Below, one piece after another: positions 34,851 through 43,588 of a stretch of DNA of 64,000 nucleotides (the stretch's first letter is position 1; every line of letters starts with the position of its first letter). The translations under genes and the position numbers were made by a program. This DNA is from Clostridium formicaceticum. Lineage in GTDB: Bacteria; Bacillota; Clostridia; Peptostreptococcales; Natronincolaceae. The stretch covers positions 3,410,001 to 3,474,000 of the forward strand of contig NZ_CP017603.1 of assembly GCF_001854185.1 (NCBI RefSeq), read 5' to 3'. Under the pieces are notes generated by a model, which ran no database searches, had not been told where the DNA came from, and saw nothing but the letters and a program-made list of their open reading frames with translations.

Positions 34851-35105
34851 TTAAAGTAGTTTATATCTTAATATCCTGTAGAAATAATAAAGCATTCTAG
34901 GTCTAAATATATATTCATACTTCATGTATACTATTTGACTGTTCCTTACCATCTTTATTTCTGATGGTTTCTTTCTTCCAAATAAATAAATTACTATCTT
35001 CCCATAGTCGTCACAGTATGGAATTCCTATTATATCTACTAGCACTTTATAACCTCTTGATTTCCAATATGTCCTTATCTCTTTGACTGTTAAATATCTC
35101 TCCAT
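34851..35105 (-). CDS. Hypothetical early protein
   Basis: 84 residues, basic and aromatic, MERYLTVKEIRTYWKSRGYK then GKIVIYLFGRKKPSEIKMV, ending RPRMLYYFYRILRYKLL. The first part looks like a small winged-helix-like or alpha/beta fold. Function not known. Confidence 0.6.
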   Translation of the reverse strand: MERYLTVKEIRTYWKSRGYKVLVDIIGIPYCDDYGKIVIYLFGRKKPSEIKMVRNSQIVYMKYEYIFRPRMLYYFYRILRYKLL

Positions 35106-35108
35106 AAC

Positions 35109-35210
35109 TTATCTCCCACCGTACTTATCCATCATATAATTTAGTATAAAAGCCATACTAACCCAACTTAGAACTGCTCCTATGAATAATCCTGCAACAA
35201 ACTTAGTCAT
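35109..35210 (-). CDS. Single-helix membrane micropeptide
   Basis: 33 residues: KFVAGLFIGAVLSWVSMAF is one hydrophobic helix, then a short polar tail. ATG overlaps the previous stop (ATGA) and is preceded by AGGAGGAG. It ends 3 bp before the next ATG. Genuine by operon packing; role unknown. Confidence 0.6.
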   Translation of the reverse strand: MTKFVAGLFIGAVLSWVSMAFILNYMMDKYGGR

Positions 35211-35347
35211 TTTTTTACTCCTCCTATATATTCTACTGAATATATGTACTTGTCCCATACCTCTACATATCTGTTTTTCTTTAGTTCCTCCGAGACTATT
35301 TTTATCTTTTCTTTAAAGGTTTTATAAGGTATTAGTTCAATTACCAC
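35207..35347 (-). CDS. Small early protein
   Basis: 46 residues, GTG start after GGAGGGTGA, VVIELIPYKTFKEKIKIVSE then KNRYVEVWDKYIYSVEYIGG. Overlaps the membrane micropeptide start (ATGA). Unknown function. Confidence 0.5.
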   Translation of the reverse strand: MVIELIPYKTFKEKIKIVSEELKKNRYVEVWDKYIYSVEYIGGVKK

Positions 35348-35364
35348 TTGAGGCTCACCCTCCT

Positions 35365-35814
35365 TTAATCCTCCAATCTTTCATCCAGCCTCTCTAGCTT
35401 ATATATCTTATTAGCTCTTACTAGGCTTTCTATTCCGAATAGAAGTTTCATCTGCTCCAACATTATCTCTACATCAGCTATCTCTTCTGCTATGTTTCCA
35501 GTGACTTTATTTCCTCTAAGTGCCTTGCATAATTCTTTCTGCAGTTCTGACATTTCTTCGAATACCATTGTTATTTGTGCCTCTTGGCCCCAGGTCTCCA
35601 GGGCCTTTTTATAAACTTCTTTTTTATTTATCAGCCTCTCTTGTTTTAACCAGGCTATGCACTCTTCTTTAGTGTTGAACTCTTCTACCCAGACATCTCC
35701 TGTCGAGTTATCTATTCCTACATGGTAATCTCTATCTATTTCATAAAATAGACCTATAGGCAATCCTGTCTCAATAATTTCACTAGCCTCTTCCCTAGTT
35801 ATTTGCTTAATCAT
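35365..35814 (-). CDS. MazG-like nucleotide pyrophosphohydrolase domain protein
   Basis: 149 residues. N-terminal about 60 residues are unrelated alpha/beta; the C-terminal part is MazG-like: AQITMVFEEMSELQKELCKALRG and NIAEEIADVEIMLEQMKLLF give the EExxE...ExxD metal-binding pattern. Such phage enzymes hydrolyse nucleoside triphosphates and may lower alarmone or non-canonical nucleotide levels. ATG at 35814 has GGGAGG. Confidence 0.82.
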   Translation of the reverse strand: MIKQITREEASEIIETGLPIGLFYEIDRDYHVGIDNSTGDVWVEEFNTKEECIAWLKQERLINKKEVYKKALETWGQEAQITMVFEEMSELQKELCKALRGNKVTGNIAEEIADVEIMLEQMKLLFGIESLVRANKIYKLERLDERLED

Positions 35815-36037
35815 TCTGATTGCCTCCCTTGTCCATATGAGACATTCTTCCGACATCTACTCCGTGATATGATAGCAGGTCCATCGCCTGTTCATTTGTA
35901 AACCCTGCTTGTCTTAATGAGTCATAGTACATTTTCATTTGTGTAGCTGTTACCTGGCATAACTGTAGGAACTCTGGCAATATACTCCTTTGCTCTTTTA
36001 TGGCCATTTCTAATTGAAGTTTCTTAAATAAATCCAT
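35807..36037 (-). CDS. Small helical early protein
   Basis: 76 residues: MDLFKKLQLEMAIKEQRSIL then YDSLRQAGFTNEQAMDLLSYHGV, a UBA-like or tail-adaptor-like helical bundle. Common in Firmicutes phage early operons; function unknown. AGGAGG site. Confidence 0.65.
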   Translation of the reverse strand: MDLFKKLQLEMAIKEQRSILPEFLQLCQVTATQMKMYYDSLRQAGFTNEQAMDLLSYHGVDVGRMSHMDKGGNQND

Positions 36038-36047
36038 TGTAATCCTC

Positions 36048-36266
36048 CTATTTATATTTTTTATTGGTCCTTATGTCTTTTAGCTCTATCCGTCCTATAA
36101 GTTCTAAGTCTCTGTCTTTTAGAATGTTTTTTATCTCCTGGATTGTGTCGTGGACCTGTTTTTTTCTAGCTTTTTTATCAGCCTTTTCAATAGAGTTTTC
36201 TTTTTCTATTACCTTGGCCAGCGTCGGATCATAACAACCCGATGCATTCTTCCAGTATCTGTCCAC
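36048..36266 (-). CDS. Small charged early protein
   Basis: 72 residues, Lys/Glu/Asp-rich, ending IQEIKNILKDRDLELIGRIE; helical. GTG start after AGGAGGGG. Not recognised. Confidence 0.55.
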   Translation of the reverse strand: MDRYWKNASGCYDPTLAKVIEKENSIEKADKKARKKQVHDTIQEIKNILKDRDLELIGRIELKDIRTNKKYK

Positions 36267-36277
36267 CTTGTCCCCTC

Positions 36278-36892
36278 CTATTTAAACAACTGTTTTCCCT
36301 CTGACAGTTCCTTTTTTCTGTGGAGTCTTGAGTGTTCTCCTCTTTTCATTAGTCTTAAATTTTCAATTCTGTTATCTAGCTTGTTTCCGTTTATGTGATG
36401 AACAACCTCATCCTTGTTTAACTCTCTTCCGATATGATCTTGCATGACTTTTATGTGTTCTTTTATGGACTTATTTCCATCTAGATATATGACTTTATAA
36501 CCATTCTCTAGCCAGTAACCATCTCTTTTCATCATTCCAGATGTTTTTCTAAATTCATTAACACACTCAACACTGCAAAATTCATTTCTAGTTGTTTCAA
36601 ATTCTTCGCCACAATTTTTACACTTTACTTTTTCTCTGTCCCTCTTGTCTAGACCCATACATTTTTGAGAGCAGTATTTGATTGGTCCTGCTTGTTTTTC
36701 CCTGCTTTTTATAACACTCTCTAGTAGATAGAATTCTTTATTGCAATATTTGCATGCTAGTTTTACTCTGTCTTTTTTTCTGATATCCTTACTGGCATTG
36801 TTTGCACATTTATGGCTGCAGTATTTTTTGACCCAACTCTTATACTTATATTCTTTTTCTTTGCCACAGTGCTGACATATTCCAATGTGCAT
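36278..36892 (-). CDS. HNH endonuclease with N-terminal zinc fingers
   Basis: 204 residues. Three treble-clef-like Cys clusters (CQHCGKEKEYKYKSWVKKYC; CKYCNKEFYLLES; CKNCGEEFETTRNEFC) precede an HNH_3-type nuclease (VVHHINGNKLDNRIENLRLM then EHSRLH). The layout is that of freestanding phage homing endonucleases. Inserted between the DUF1064 gene and small genes; it may be a mobile gene rather than part of the core replication module. Confidence 0.85.
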   Translation of the reverse strand: MHIGICQHCGKEKEYKYKSWVKKYCSHKCANNASKDIRKKDRVKLACKYCNKEFYLLESVIKSREKQAGPIKYCSQKCMGLDKRDREKVKCKNCGEEFETTRNEFCSVECVNEFRKTSGMMKRDGYWLENGYKVIYLDGNKSIKEHIKVMQDHIGRELNKDEVVHHINGNKLDNRIENLRLMKRGEHSRLHRKKELSEGKQLFK

Positions 36893-36903
36893 ATTTTCAC
36901 CCC

Positions 36904-37323
36904 TTAATAAATTTCTTTTATCGTTAAATCTGGGTAGTTGTACTCAAACATTTTCTTTTTAATCCTATAGACTTGAGTCTTGAAATATTTAGATGACTTA
37001 ATGTCTATCACTTCTGTGGTTCCGTCTAAATGATCTACAACGAAGTCTGCATAGTATGTAATAGGTCTATACTTTTGGTTGTTTTTTTCGAAACCTTCTT
37101 GCAATTCAAATTTTTGTTGTAGGCCAAAGTCCTTTATCTCTCCAGCTTGCTTTAGTAGCTTAAGTTGGCAATAATATTCTACCTCTTTTTTACTGTCAAA
37201 TTTGATACCGTCTACTACTGTCTTCTGGTTATTGTACTTACTTTTTCTTTGACTTTGTGGCTCTACTGGTAGTCCCTTTTTCTTTCCTATGAACTCCTGG
37301 TACTGCTCTTCCGTCCACCTCAT
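36904..37323 (-). CDS. DUF1064 family nuclease-like protein
   Basis: 139 residues: SKYNNQKTVVDGIKFDSKKE, then FELQEGFEKNNQKYRPITYY and ADFVVDHLDGTTEVIDIKS. The pattern E...D...D-x-K in a PD-(D/E)XK-like core is typical of DUF1064, proposed to act as a structure-specific nuclease in phage recombination. Overlaps the neighbouring small gene by 86 bp. Confidence 0.82.
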   Translation of the reverse strand: MRWTEEQYQEFIGKKKGLPVEPQSQRKSKYNNQKTVVDGIKFDSKKEVEYYCQLKLLKQAGEIKDFGLQQKFELQEGFEKNNQKYRPITYYADFVVDHLDGTTEVIDIKSSKYFKTQVYRIKKKMFEYNYPDLTIKEIY

Positions 37324-37420
37324 TGAATTCCTCCTTAGCTTGTTTCATCGCTTCGTAATATTTCAATCCTGGATTAGTTCTAAGTAGTTCGGCAGCTCTA
37401 TCGATAACATTATTACTCAT
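37238..37420 (-). CDS. Small early protein overlapping the DUF1064 gene
   Basis: 60 residues: NVIDRAAELLRTNPGLKYYE then EEFNEVDGRAVPGV and a Lys-rich tail. It overlaps the next gene by 86 bp in another frame. Helical start looks genuine; function unknown. Confidence 0.5.
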   Translation of the reverse strand: MSNNVIDRAAELLRTNPGLKYYEAMKQAKEEFNEVDGRAVPGVHRKEKGTTSRATKSKKK

Positions 37421-37437
37421 ATAATTTCGCCTCCAGA

Positions 37438-38412
37438 TTATATTCTTTTTCTTCTGTCTTCTCCGTTCATGGTTATTCCCATGGTCATTTCGTGTAATCT
37501 GCTTACTATAGCTCCTGCAGTTTCATAGTTGCTTTTCCTGGCCAACCTGTCCACTAGGTTTTCATCATCATAGTTTGTGGTTACTATGGTCGGTAGACAG
37601 CTTTCATACCTGTCATTTATGATGTCGTATAGCATCGTAGCTGCCCAATCGCTACAGTATTCTTTCCCTAGATCATCTATTACCAAGAGATCTACTTCCT
37701 TATAAACCTGCAGTATTTGATATTCGCTGACGTTCCTATCCTTGTCGTACGTTTTTCTTATTTGTGCCAGCAAGTCTATTGCTGTCATGCATATTACTGG
37801 AGTTCCTTTATTTATTAGGTCCAGTGCTATCGATACTGCAAGGTGGGTTTTCCCTGTTCCAAATCCTCCAGAGAAATATATTCCTTCGCCTGTTTCTTTA
37901 AATCTCTGGAAGTTTTCTGCATAAAGTTTTGAGTTTTTATATGCATCTTTATTACCTTGATCTATCTCAAAATTTTCAAATGTTCTGTTTTTAAATCTCT
38001 TCTTGATTCCGCTGTTTCCTAGTAATTTTTCTATTCTTTCTCTCTTTTTTCTACTTTCTTCTTCTAGTCGTTCTCTTTCGGCTATTTCCTGTTGTTTATT
38101 GTCGTACCTTTCCCAGTAGTCCGTGGCTTTCTTGCATGTGCACCTCTCATGACTTATCCAAGCTACCACCCTGTCCATCATCGGCATTACTACACCTTTC
38201 TGATATAGGTCTTTTCCGCAATATTTACATCGCTTTGGTGGTTCTGGATCCTTTGAATATTTGTAGCCTCTTTCCTGGATTTCTTTTGATGTAAATATAG
38301 TGTCCTGGTTACTCTGTTTCTCCTGGGATTCTGAATCCTCGCATTCCACTTGATTTATTTTGTGGTGTTGGTTCTGGTTGTACAGGCCTATTATGTTGCT
38401 TATCGCCTCCAC
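37438..38412 (-). CDS. Helicase loader ATPase (DnaC/DnaI-like)
   Basis: 324 residues in the longest frame. Zinc-finger region (CKYCGKDLYQKG ... CTCKKA) followed by an AAA+ domain: Walker A SGGFGTGKTHLA (about 180), Walker B LLVIDDLGKE, sensor region TIVTTNYDDENL. It loads the host replicative helicase at the phage origin. The longest frame overlaps the DnaD-like gene by 104 bp, so translation probably begins at a later GTG (around codon 22); the exact start is unclear. Confidence 0.88.
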   Translation of the reverse strand: MEAISNIIGLYNQNQHHKINQVECEDSESQEKQSNQDTIFTSKEIQERGYKYSKDPEPPKRCKYCGKDLYQKGVVMPMMDRVVAWISHERCTCKKATDYWERYDNKQQEIAERERLEEESRKKRERIEKLLGNSGIKKRFKNRTFENFEIDQGNKDAYKNSKLYAENFQRFKETGEGIYFSGGFGTGKTHLAVSIALDLINKGTPVICMTAIDLLAQIRKTYDKDRNVSEYQILQVYKEVDLLVIDDLGKEYCSDWAATMLYDIINDRYESCLPTIVTTNYDDENLVDRLARKSNYETAGAIVSRLHEMTMGITMNGEDRRKRI

Positions 38413-39103
38413 TCTTCATCATCTCCTCTCGCCTTTTTTCGTTTTCTTGGTATTGTGTTAATGTTTTTATTCCATCGTTGAACCAGTTCCGCATGATTCC
38501 TTTCGCATATCTCCATTTATCAGATGGTTTTTTGTTCTGCAGCTCCTTTTCAGATATGTCTATAGCCTCCATAAGTAGTTGATCTTCCATTCCGTCATCA
38601 AGGTAAGTTTTTATACTTTCTATGTCCATTGGGCTTGGCATCGGGATTAAGGTTTGTATCTTTCTGTATATGTTCATCTTAGGCAATTCTTCTTTTCGGG
38701 GTTTTGCATGGGGGTTTTTTGGGGGTTGTTCATTTGAATTTTCTATATCGATATCCGGATCATCATCTATTAGGTGCTCTTCTACTTCCTCTGGGTAATA
38801 GCCCTCTACGAAAGGTATTATCCTGTATTGTGCTGCTTTACTGCCTTTTCCAGGGACCACCTCTATTCTTCCTAGTTTTTCAAGGTTGTCTCTCGCAGCA
38901 TATATTGCATCTCTTTTAAGTCCTGTTTTCGATTCCAGTGTTGAGATTGGTGTTGATATCCACTTTACCCACCCAGCTGTGCATGCTAGATGCATCAGTG
39001 TGTGCCACAACAATATCTCTTTTGCCTTAAGATGATTAGTCTCCTTCCAGATATAAAATTGTCCTATTTCGATCTCCATATTTAGTTTCTGCCTCTCTTG
39101 CAT
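38309..39103 (-). CDS. Phage replication initiator with DnaD-like domain
   Basis: 264 residues. N-terminal winged helix (LLWHTLMHLACTAGWVKWIS, SKTGLKRDAIYAARDNLEKLG) and C-terminal DnaD/DnaB-like helical domain (DGMEDQLLMEAIDISEKELQ; KWRYAKGIMRNWFNDGI). Pairs with the adjacent helicase loader. The phage origin may lie within or near this gene; no clear iterons were seen inside it. Confidence 0.85.
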   Translation of the reverse strand: MQERQKLNMEIEIGQFYIWKETNHLKAKEILLWHTLMHLACTAGWVKWISTPISTLESKTGLKRDAIYAARDNLEKLGRIEVVPGKGSKAAQYRIIPFVEGYYPEEVEEHLIDDDPDIDIENSNEQPPKNPHAKPRKEELPKMNIYRKIQTLIPMPSPMDIESIKTYLDDGMEDQLLMEAIDISEKELQNKKPSDKWRYAKGIMRNWFNDGIKTLTQYQENEKRREEMMKSGGDKQHNRPVQPEPTPQNKSSGMRGFRIPGETE

Positions 39104-39118
39104 GCCCTCAACCCCCTA

Positions 39119-39859
39119 TTAGAACACTTTCTTGCTGATGTCTATTTCTAGTCCTTTTCTGCCTATACACACCGGCCTCCCTGTAGATCTCTCTATTTCT
39201 TCTCTGAATAAATTCTCGTCGCTGTTTTGGCTGCTTAGGTGTATAATTACAATGTTTTTGGTGTTGCTCAAGTCGCTGCTTTTTAAAAATTCTTTTACGT
39301 TCTCTAGCTCGAAGTGAGATTTTGTTATTCTGTTTTTGAGACATTCCGGAACCAGGCCTTTTTCAATGTTTTCTTGCAGAATTTCTTTTTTATAATTGCA
39401 TTCGGCCATAATGTGGTCTAGTCCCTTGAATTTGTATTTACAGTAATATGAGTCTGTTATGAATAATAACTTTCCCATGTCTTGGTGCTGGATCAAGAAC
39501 CCTAGTGGCTCCTCTGCATCGTGCTGTGTATCGAACGGAAGGATCGTAAACCCTCCGATTTTTATTTTTTCATGTGCTTTTATTGCTTTTAACCTGTAAT
39601 TTTCATTTAATCCTAGTGCTCGCATTGTCCCTTTGCTGGTGTATACATCTATCCCATTTTTGTTCAGTTGTTCTATGCTTTTGCTATGATCCTTATGTTC
39701 GTGAGTTACTAGGCAGCCCACGACTTTTCTGGTGTCATAACCAAGGCCCTCCTGGATTTTCTTGAATGTCAATCCACACTCCAAGATTAATGTCTCCTCT
39801 TTATTTTCAAGCAAGTAGCAGTTTCCAGAGCTGCTACTTGCTATCACCTTGAGTCTCAT
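39119..39859 (-). CDS. MBL-fold phage nuclease (YycJ/WalJ-like)
   Basis: 246 residues. Metallo-beta-lactamase fold with SSSSGNCYLLE, the zinc motif THEHKDH, FITDSYYCKY and a late His (KSHFELEN). YycJ-like MBL proteins are 5'-exonuclease candidates and commonly pair with RecT in phages. Coupled to recT (TAATG). Confidence 0.85.
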   Translation of the reverse strand: MRLKVIASSSSGNCYLLENKEETLILECGLTFKKIQEGLGYDTRKVVGCLVTHEHKDHSKSIEQLNKNGIDVYTSKGTMRALGLNENYRLKAIKAHEKIKIGGFTILPFDTQHDAEEPLGFLIQHQDMGKLLFITDSYYCKYKFKGLDHIMAECNYKKEILQENIEKGLVPECLKNRITKSHFELENVKEFLKSSDLSNTKNIVIIHLSSQNSDENLFREEIERSTGRPVCIGRKGLEIDISKKVF

Positions 39860-40653
39860 TAAAATCCTGGATCCTCGTATAAGTCTTTTACACTTTGCTG
39901 TTTTCCGGCATTGTGTTGTCCTTGGTTTCTATTTTGGGATCCAGCTGCTGTTCTTTGGCTTTCATCTTTTCTAGGTTGTTTTTGGTTGTTTTCTTCTGTT
40001 ATCTCATCTTCCTCTATGTCGATTACCTGGCTATTGGCATTTTGTTGTATCTCTTCGGCCACTTCTACCTCTACAGAGTTGGTCTCCTTTACGATTCCTT
40101 GCTCATCGTCAGTGTACATAGCTCCTAGGTTATCTGGGAATGCCTCCCTTAGTGCTTGCACCAGTGCTGTTTTTCTTATCATGGTCTTAGGCATGGCCTT
40201 CCAAGTTGCTTGCCCTTTATTGAATTCATCTATGTTTATCTTCGTGATGTATGGGTATTTTTTATCCTTCACATATACCTCTGCCCACCCTCCTAGGAGT
40301 TGGTCTCCTGGTAGGCTAAAACTCCCCTCTAGTTCTAGCGTTTCTTCTCCTCTTTGGACTATGATTCCGGCTCTTATTCCATCAAATTTTGGGTGATCGA
40401 ATGCCCTCTTCATGTATGCCTCTTTACTCGTGATTAGCTGTGCTGGTGCTCCCTTAAACTTTACTAGGTATGCCTCGTTTAGGAAGGGGTTTAGTTTTTG
40501 ATACTTGCACAGGTTGATGAACATTACTATTTCCTGCTCCGATACCGTGTCGTTACCTCTGGTGAGATAATTTTTCACCATCCCACCTGTCAACTTTACC
40601 TCTTGACCATTAACCTCGTAAACTACCGGTTTGTTTAAAATCTCGCTTGACAT
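39859..40653 (-). CDS. recT: RecT/Bet single-strand annealing protein
   Basis: 264 residues. Core of the RecT/Bet family (FINLCKYQKLNPFLNEAYLV, ITSKEAYMKRAFDHPKFDG, MPKTMIRKTALVQALREAFP). Anneals complementary strands during phage recombination, probably after resection by the MBL nuclease. The low-complexity Gln/Asn/Arg tail is typical. Second ATG chosen for AAAGGAG spacing. Confidence 0.92.
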   Translation of the reverse strand: MSSEILNKPVVYEVNGQEVKLTGGMVKNYLTRGNDTVSEQEIVMFINLCKYQKLNPFLNEAYLVKFKGAPAQLITSKEAYMKRAFDHPKFDGIRAGIIVQRGEETLELEGSFSLPGDQLLGGWAEVYVKDKKYPYITKINIDEFNKGQATWKAMPKTMIRKTALVQALREAFPDNLGAMYTDDEQGIVKETNSVEVEVAEEIQQNANSQVIDIEEDEITEENNQKQPRKDESQRTAAGSQNRNQGQHNAGKQQSVKDLYEDPGF

Positions 40654-40673
40654 ATACATTCTCCTTTTCTATT

Positions 40674-40874
40674 TTATTGAGCTTTTCCTAAACTCTCCTT
40701 GGCCATCTTAAATAGCATGTCTATCTTTTTTTCTGCTGCAATCATCGAGTATATAGCTATGTCAATTTCCATTTCAGTTGCAGCATGGTCCAGTCGGTTC
40801 TTGGCCAGCTCCATCTCTGACTTTGCCTCTTCTATGCTGTCGGCTATATCTTTTCTGATAATACTGACTATCAC
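40674..40874 (-). CDS. DUF2508-like small protein
   Basis: 66 residues, helical; EMELAKNRLDHAATEMEIDIA then YSMIAAEKKIDMLFKMAKE resembles DUF2508. GTG start with AAGGAGG. Located between the Rad50-like ATPase and recT; function unknown. Confidence 0.6.
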   Translation of the reverse strand: MIVSIIRKDIADSIEEAKSEMELAKNRLDHAATEMEIDIAIYSMIAAEKKIDMLFKMAKESLGKAQ

Positions 40875-40889
40875 TTTTTAGCCTCCTTC

Positions 40890-42842
40890 TTAACTTTCGG
40901 CCTCTATCCTTAGGCTCTTGTGCTTGGTTACTTTGAGGTTTATTAGCTGTGAGTCGGTATCTATTAGGTCGTTGACACTTTCTCGATTATCTATGAATAT
41001 CGGTGTGTAGGTGTCGTAGTGTCTGCACAGGCTGTTGATTACATCCAGTCCTGCATTGACCTGTCCTGCTGTGTTGGCATTGTCGAATGGCACTCCGTCT
41101 ACCAGCACATCGCACGTTTCATCTAGTGCTCCGTTTATCTGCTTTTTGAAGAGTCGGAAGGATACCTTTTCAAATTTCTCGTTGATGCTTTGCTCTATGA
41201 TCTCTGCTTTGGTGTTGATGAATTGGTCCGCTATGTTCTCCTTCTGTTCGATTTCATTTATCTGTTGTGATAGCTCCTTTTCCTCTTCCATTAAGGCTTT
41301 TATTTTTTCCTTGGTTTCCTGGTTAATCTCTTCCTGGTGTAGTTCTCTTTCTTTTCCCTTGAGTTCTGACTCCATCTCTTCTTTCTTTCTCTTGAGATCT
41401 TTTAGTGTAGCATCATGGTCTCTGTTCTTGATTTCGTTTTCAAGCTTGTTTATTTTCTCGGTTAGCTTCTGGTACTCTTGGTTTCCTGCTAGCAGACTGT
41501 TGATGTCGGTTTTTTCTTTGGTGCCTAGCATGCTTTCTCTTTCTCTTATAGTGGTATTTACTGTTTCTGCTTGTCCTTGAAGTTTATCCAGCCTGCTTTT
41601 GGCCTGTTCCAATTCTTTTTGGTATTCCTCTACTTCCTTGGATATGGACTGTCCTTCCTCTCTTAATTTCTTGAGTCTATCTACCTGGTGAGCTTTGAAG
41701 TTTTCTTCCATTTCAGCTATCTTGCTTTCAACTTCTTCCTCTGGGAATGATCTTTTGCAAGTCGGGCAGGCTTTTATTCTATCGTCTATGTTTAACTCTC
41801 TAGCCGCCTCTTCCTTGTAGTCGTTCCTTAGCTTTTCTAGAGTTTTTCTGTATTTATCAATGTTCTTTTCAAGGGACTCTATGGTTCTGATCTCGCTCTT
41901 AATTTCCGGCTGCAGTTCTCTTAGTTTTATCTGCAGTTCTCTTATTTCGCTCTTGGTTTCTTGGTCTGGGTCCTTCATCCCACTCTGCAGTTCATGCTCT
42001 ATTTCTTTTCTCCTAGTTTTCATTTTGAAGAGCTCGTCCTGCTTTTTTAGTTGCTCTTCCCCCAGTTTAGTTGCATCTAGCATTTGTTCTTCTGTAGCCT
42101 TGATTCCACTTCTGATAAAGTTGCATCTAAATTCTATGGCAGTTTTATCTATTTCTTTGATGGTTCCGTTCAGTGTTTCTATTTTTACAGGTATATTTTC
42201 TCGTTGCTTGTTGAGTTCTCTCCTCTGGTAGCTTAGAGATTTTTTTAGCTCCTCTATTGTTTTATCTTCTAGGTCCTCTTCTATCGCCCTTAGGCTTGGG
42301 TTTGCTAAGAATACATTCTCGTTGGTTATGTCTCCTCCTGTTAGAGAAAATAGTGTACCTCTTCGCTCTTTCCAGCTTAGTTGCTGTGAAAAATAGTGCG
42401 GGTCTGTTAGTAGTTGGAATATTTTCTCGTCCACCAGCTGTCCGATTTTCTTCTCGTACTCCGATTTCTTGACCGGTATGTCGTTAATTACTCTTTCTAT
42501 TTCATGTCCGGTGAATGTTGTTTGATCCTCTCCTCTTTTCTTGGTCCATACTTCCTTGTAGGTCTTTTTGAGCTTTAGTGGCCTTCCGTCTATTTTGAAG
42601 TGACCTTCTACAGTGTGATCCAGTCCGTGGATCTGTTCACCATCTTCTAGGGTTTTTATTTCAAATTGTGCCCTGCCCTTGCTGTCCTTTTCTAATAGTA
42701 GCCAGGTGAATGCATCTACCACCGTTGTTTTACCGGTTCCATTTTCACCACATATGGTGGTTGCTATCGGATGGAAGTCGATGTCCTGCTCTCTGATCCC
42801 CTTAAAATTCCTAATTTTCAATTTTTCTAAGATAAATTTCAT
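40890..42842 (-). CDS. Rad50/SbcC-like ATPase
   Basis: 650 residues. SMC-type ATPase: Walker A CGENGTGKTT near residue 35, two long coiled coils, and zinc hook CPTC at about 359. The C-terminal part has NTAGQVNAGLDVINSL, an ABC-signature-like segment, and the Walker B equivalent TPIFIDNRESVNDL. No SbcD-type nuclease is adjacent, unlike host SbcCD; it may pair with the MBL nuclease and RecT. Confidence 0.9.
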   Translation of the reverse strand: MKFILEKLKIRNFKGIREQDIDFHPIATTICGENGTGKTTVVDAFTWLLLEKDSKGRAQFEIKTLEDGEQIHGLDHTVEGHFKIDGRPLKLKKTYKEVWTKKRGEDQTTFTGHEIERVINDIPVKKSEYEKKIGQLVDEKIFQLLTDPHYFSQQLSWKERRGTLFSLTGGDITNENVFLANPSLRAIEEDLEDKTIEELKKSLSYQRRELNKQRENIPVKIETLNGTIKEIDKTAIEFRCNFIRSGIKATEEQMLDATKLGEEQLKKQDELFKMKTRRKEIEHELQSGMKDPDQETKSEIRELQIKLRELQPEIKSEIRTIESLEKNIDKYRKTLEKLRNDYKEEAARELNIDDRIKACPTCKRSFPEEEVESKIAEMEENFKAHQVDRLKKLREEGQSISKEVEEYQKELEQAKSRLDKLQGQAETVNTTIRERESMLGTKEKTDINSLLAGNQEYQKLTEKINKLENEIKNRDHDATLKDLKRKKEEMESELKGKERELHQEEINQETKEKIKALMEEEKELSQQINEIEQKENIADQFINTKAEIIEQSINEKFEKVSFRLFKKQINGALDETCDVLVDGVPFDNANTAGQVNAGLDVINSLCRHYDTYTPIFIDNRESVNDLIDTDSQLINLKVTKHKSLRIEAES

Positions 42843-43165
42843 GCTCTTAGCCTCCTCATTGATATTGAATTAATATATTCTCTGAATGTGTTCTGCTCGT
42901 AAATTTCAGCTGTAACTATCGCTAGGTATCTTTTGTCGTAGGTCGTGTTGTACAATTTACTCTGCCATGCCAGTTTATGCTTTGCATAATCGCATGCCTC
43001 TTTGTACTCCTCTGGAACCACTTTGTATCCTAATATCGCCTCTACTTCTTTGGTTAAGCTATCCTTTTCATTTTCAGCCACCTGTGATATAATGGCTGTA
43101 TCAATAATTTTGTTTGTGGCCTTTAGCACCTTGTTGTGCTGGAGGCCCTTTCTTTTTTCTCCCAT
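42839..43165 (-). CDS. Hypothetical early protein
   Basis: 108 residues, helical, with KATNKIIDTAIISQVAENEK and YDKRYLAIVTAEIYEQNTF. Stop overlaps the ATPase start (ATGA). Not recognised. Confidence 0.6.
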   Translation of the reverse strand: MGEKRKGLQHNKVLKATNKIIDTAIISQVAENEKDSLTKEVEAILGYKVVPEEYKEACDYAKHKLAWQSKLYNTTYDKRYLAIVTAEIYEQNTFREYINSISMRRLRA

Positions 43166-43368
43166 TCTTCATCCCCCTTGAATACGTCTTTTATCTCCAC
43201 CAGCATGTCCTTGGTTTCATCAAATACCATTACTATGATTATCATTAGCGGTATGATCAAGATCTCTCCACCGTATGCTTTGTATCCTCTTTCTATCGTC
43301 GCTGCTTTATGAGCTATAGGTGTTAATATCGCACCCAATATTGCAGCTGCTATATAAAGTTTTTTCAT
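43123..43368 (-). CDS. Two-helix membrane protein
   Basis: 81 residues with hydrophobic helices at about 4-19 and 34-49 and a charged C terminus. Overlaps the following gene by 43 bp. GGAAAGAGG site. Possibly a superinfection-exclusion or host-takeover membrane protein, but that is only position and topology. Confidence 0.55.
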   Translation of the reverse strand: MKKLYIAAAILGAILTPIAHKAATIERGYKAYGGEILIIPLMIIIVMVFDETKDMLVEIKDVFKGDEEWEKKERASSTTRC

Positions 43369-43383
43369 GAGCCTCTTTCCTTT

Positions 43384-43569
43384 CTAAGCCTCTTTGGATT
43401 CTTCTATAAAATCCATAGCCTCTTGTTTTGTGTCGAATTCATCGATGTAAAGATCGTATTTTTCATACTCTCCAGCTTTATCATCTGGCTTAGCCTCTCT
43501 AGCCTCTACAGCTCCACTGTCATAAAATATGGTTGTTACCGCATATTTCCCATTGGCATTCTTCTTCAC
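43384..43569 (-). CDS. Small acidic early protein
   Basis: 61 residues: KYAVTTIFYDSGAVEAREAK then DLYIDEFDTKQEAMDFIEES, an alpha/beta mini-domain. GTG start after AGGAGGAG. Not recognised. Confidence 0.6.
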   Translation of the reverse strand: MKKNANGKYAVTTIFYDSGAVEAREAKPDDKAGEYEKYDLYIDEFDTKQEAMDFIEESKEA

Positions 43570-43588
43570 TTTAATCTCCTCCTATTAT

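Noticed and set aside
39108-39344. Lys/Arg/Gln-rich minus-strand frame inside the MBL nuclease gene
   Set aside because: Wrong-frame shadow of a conserved gene.
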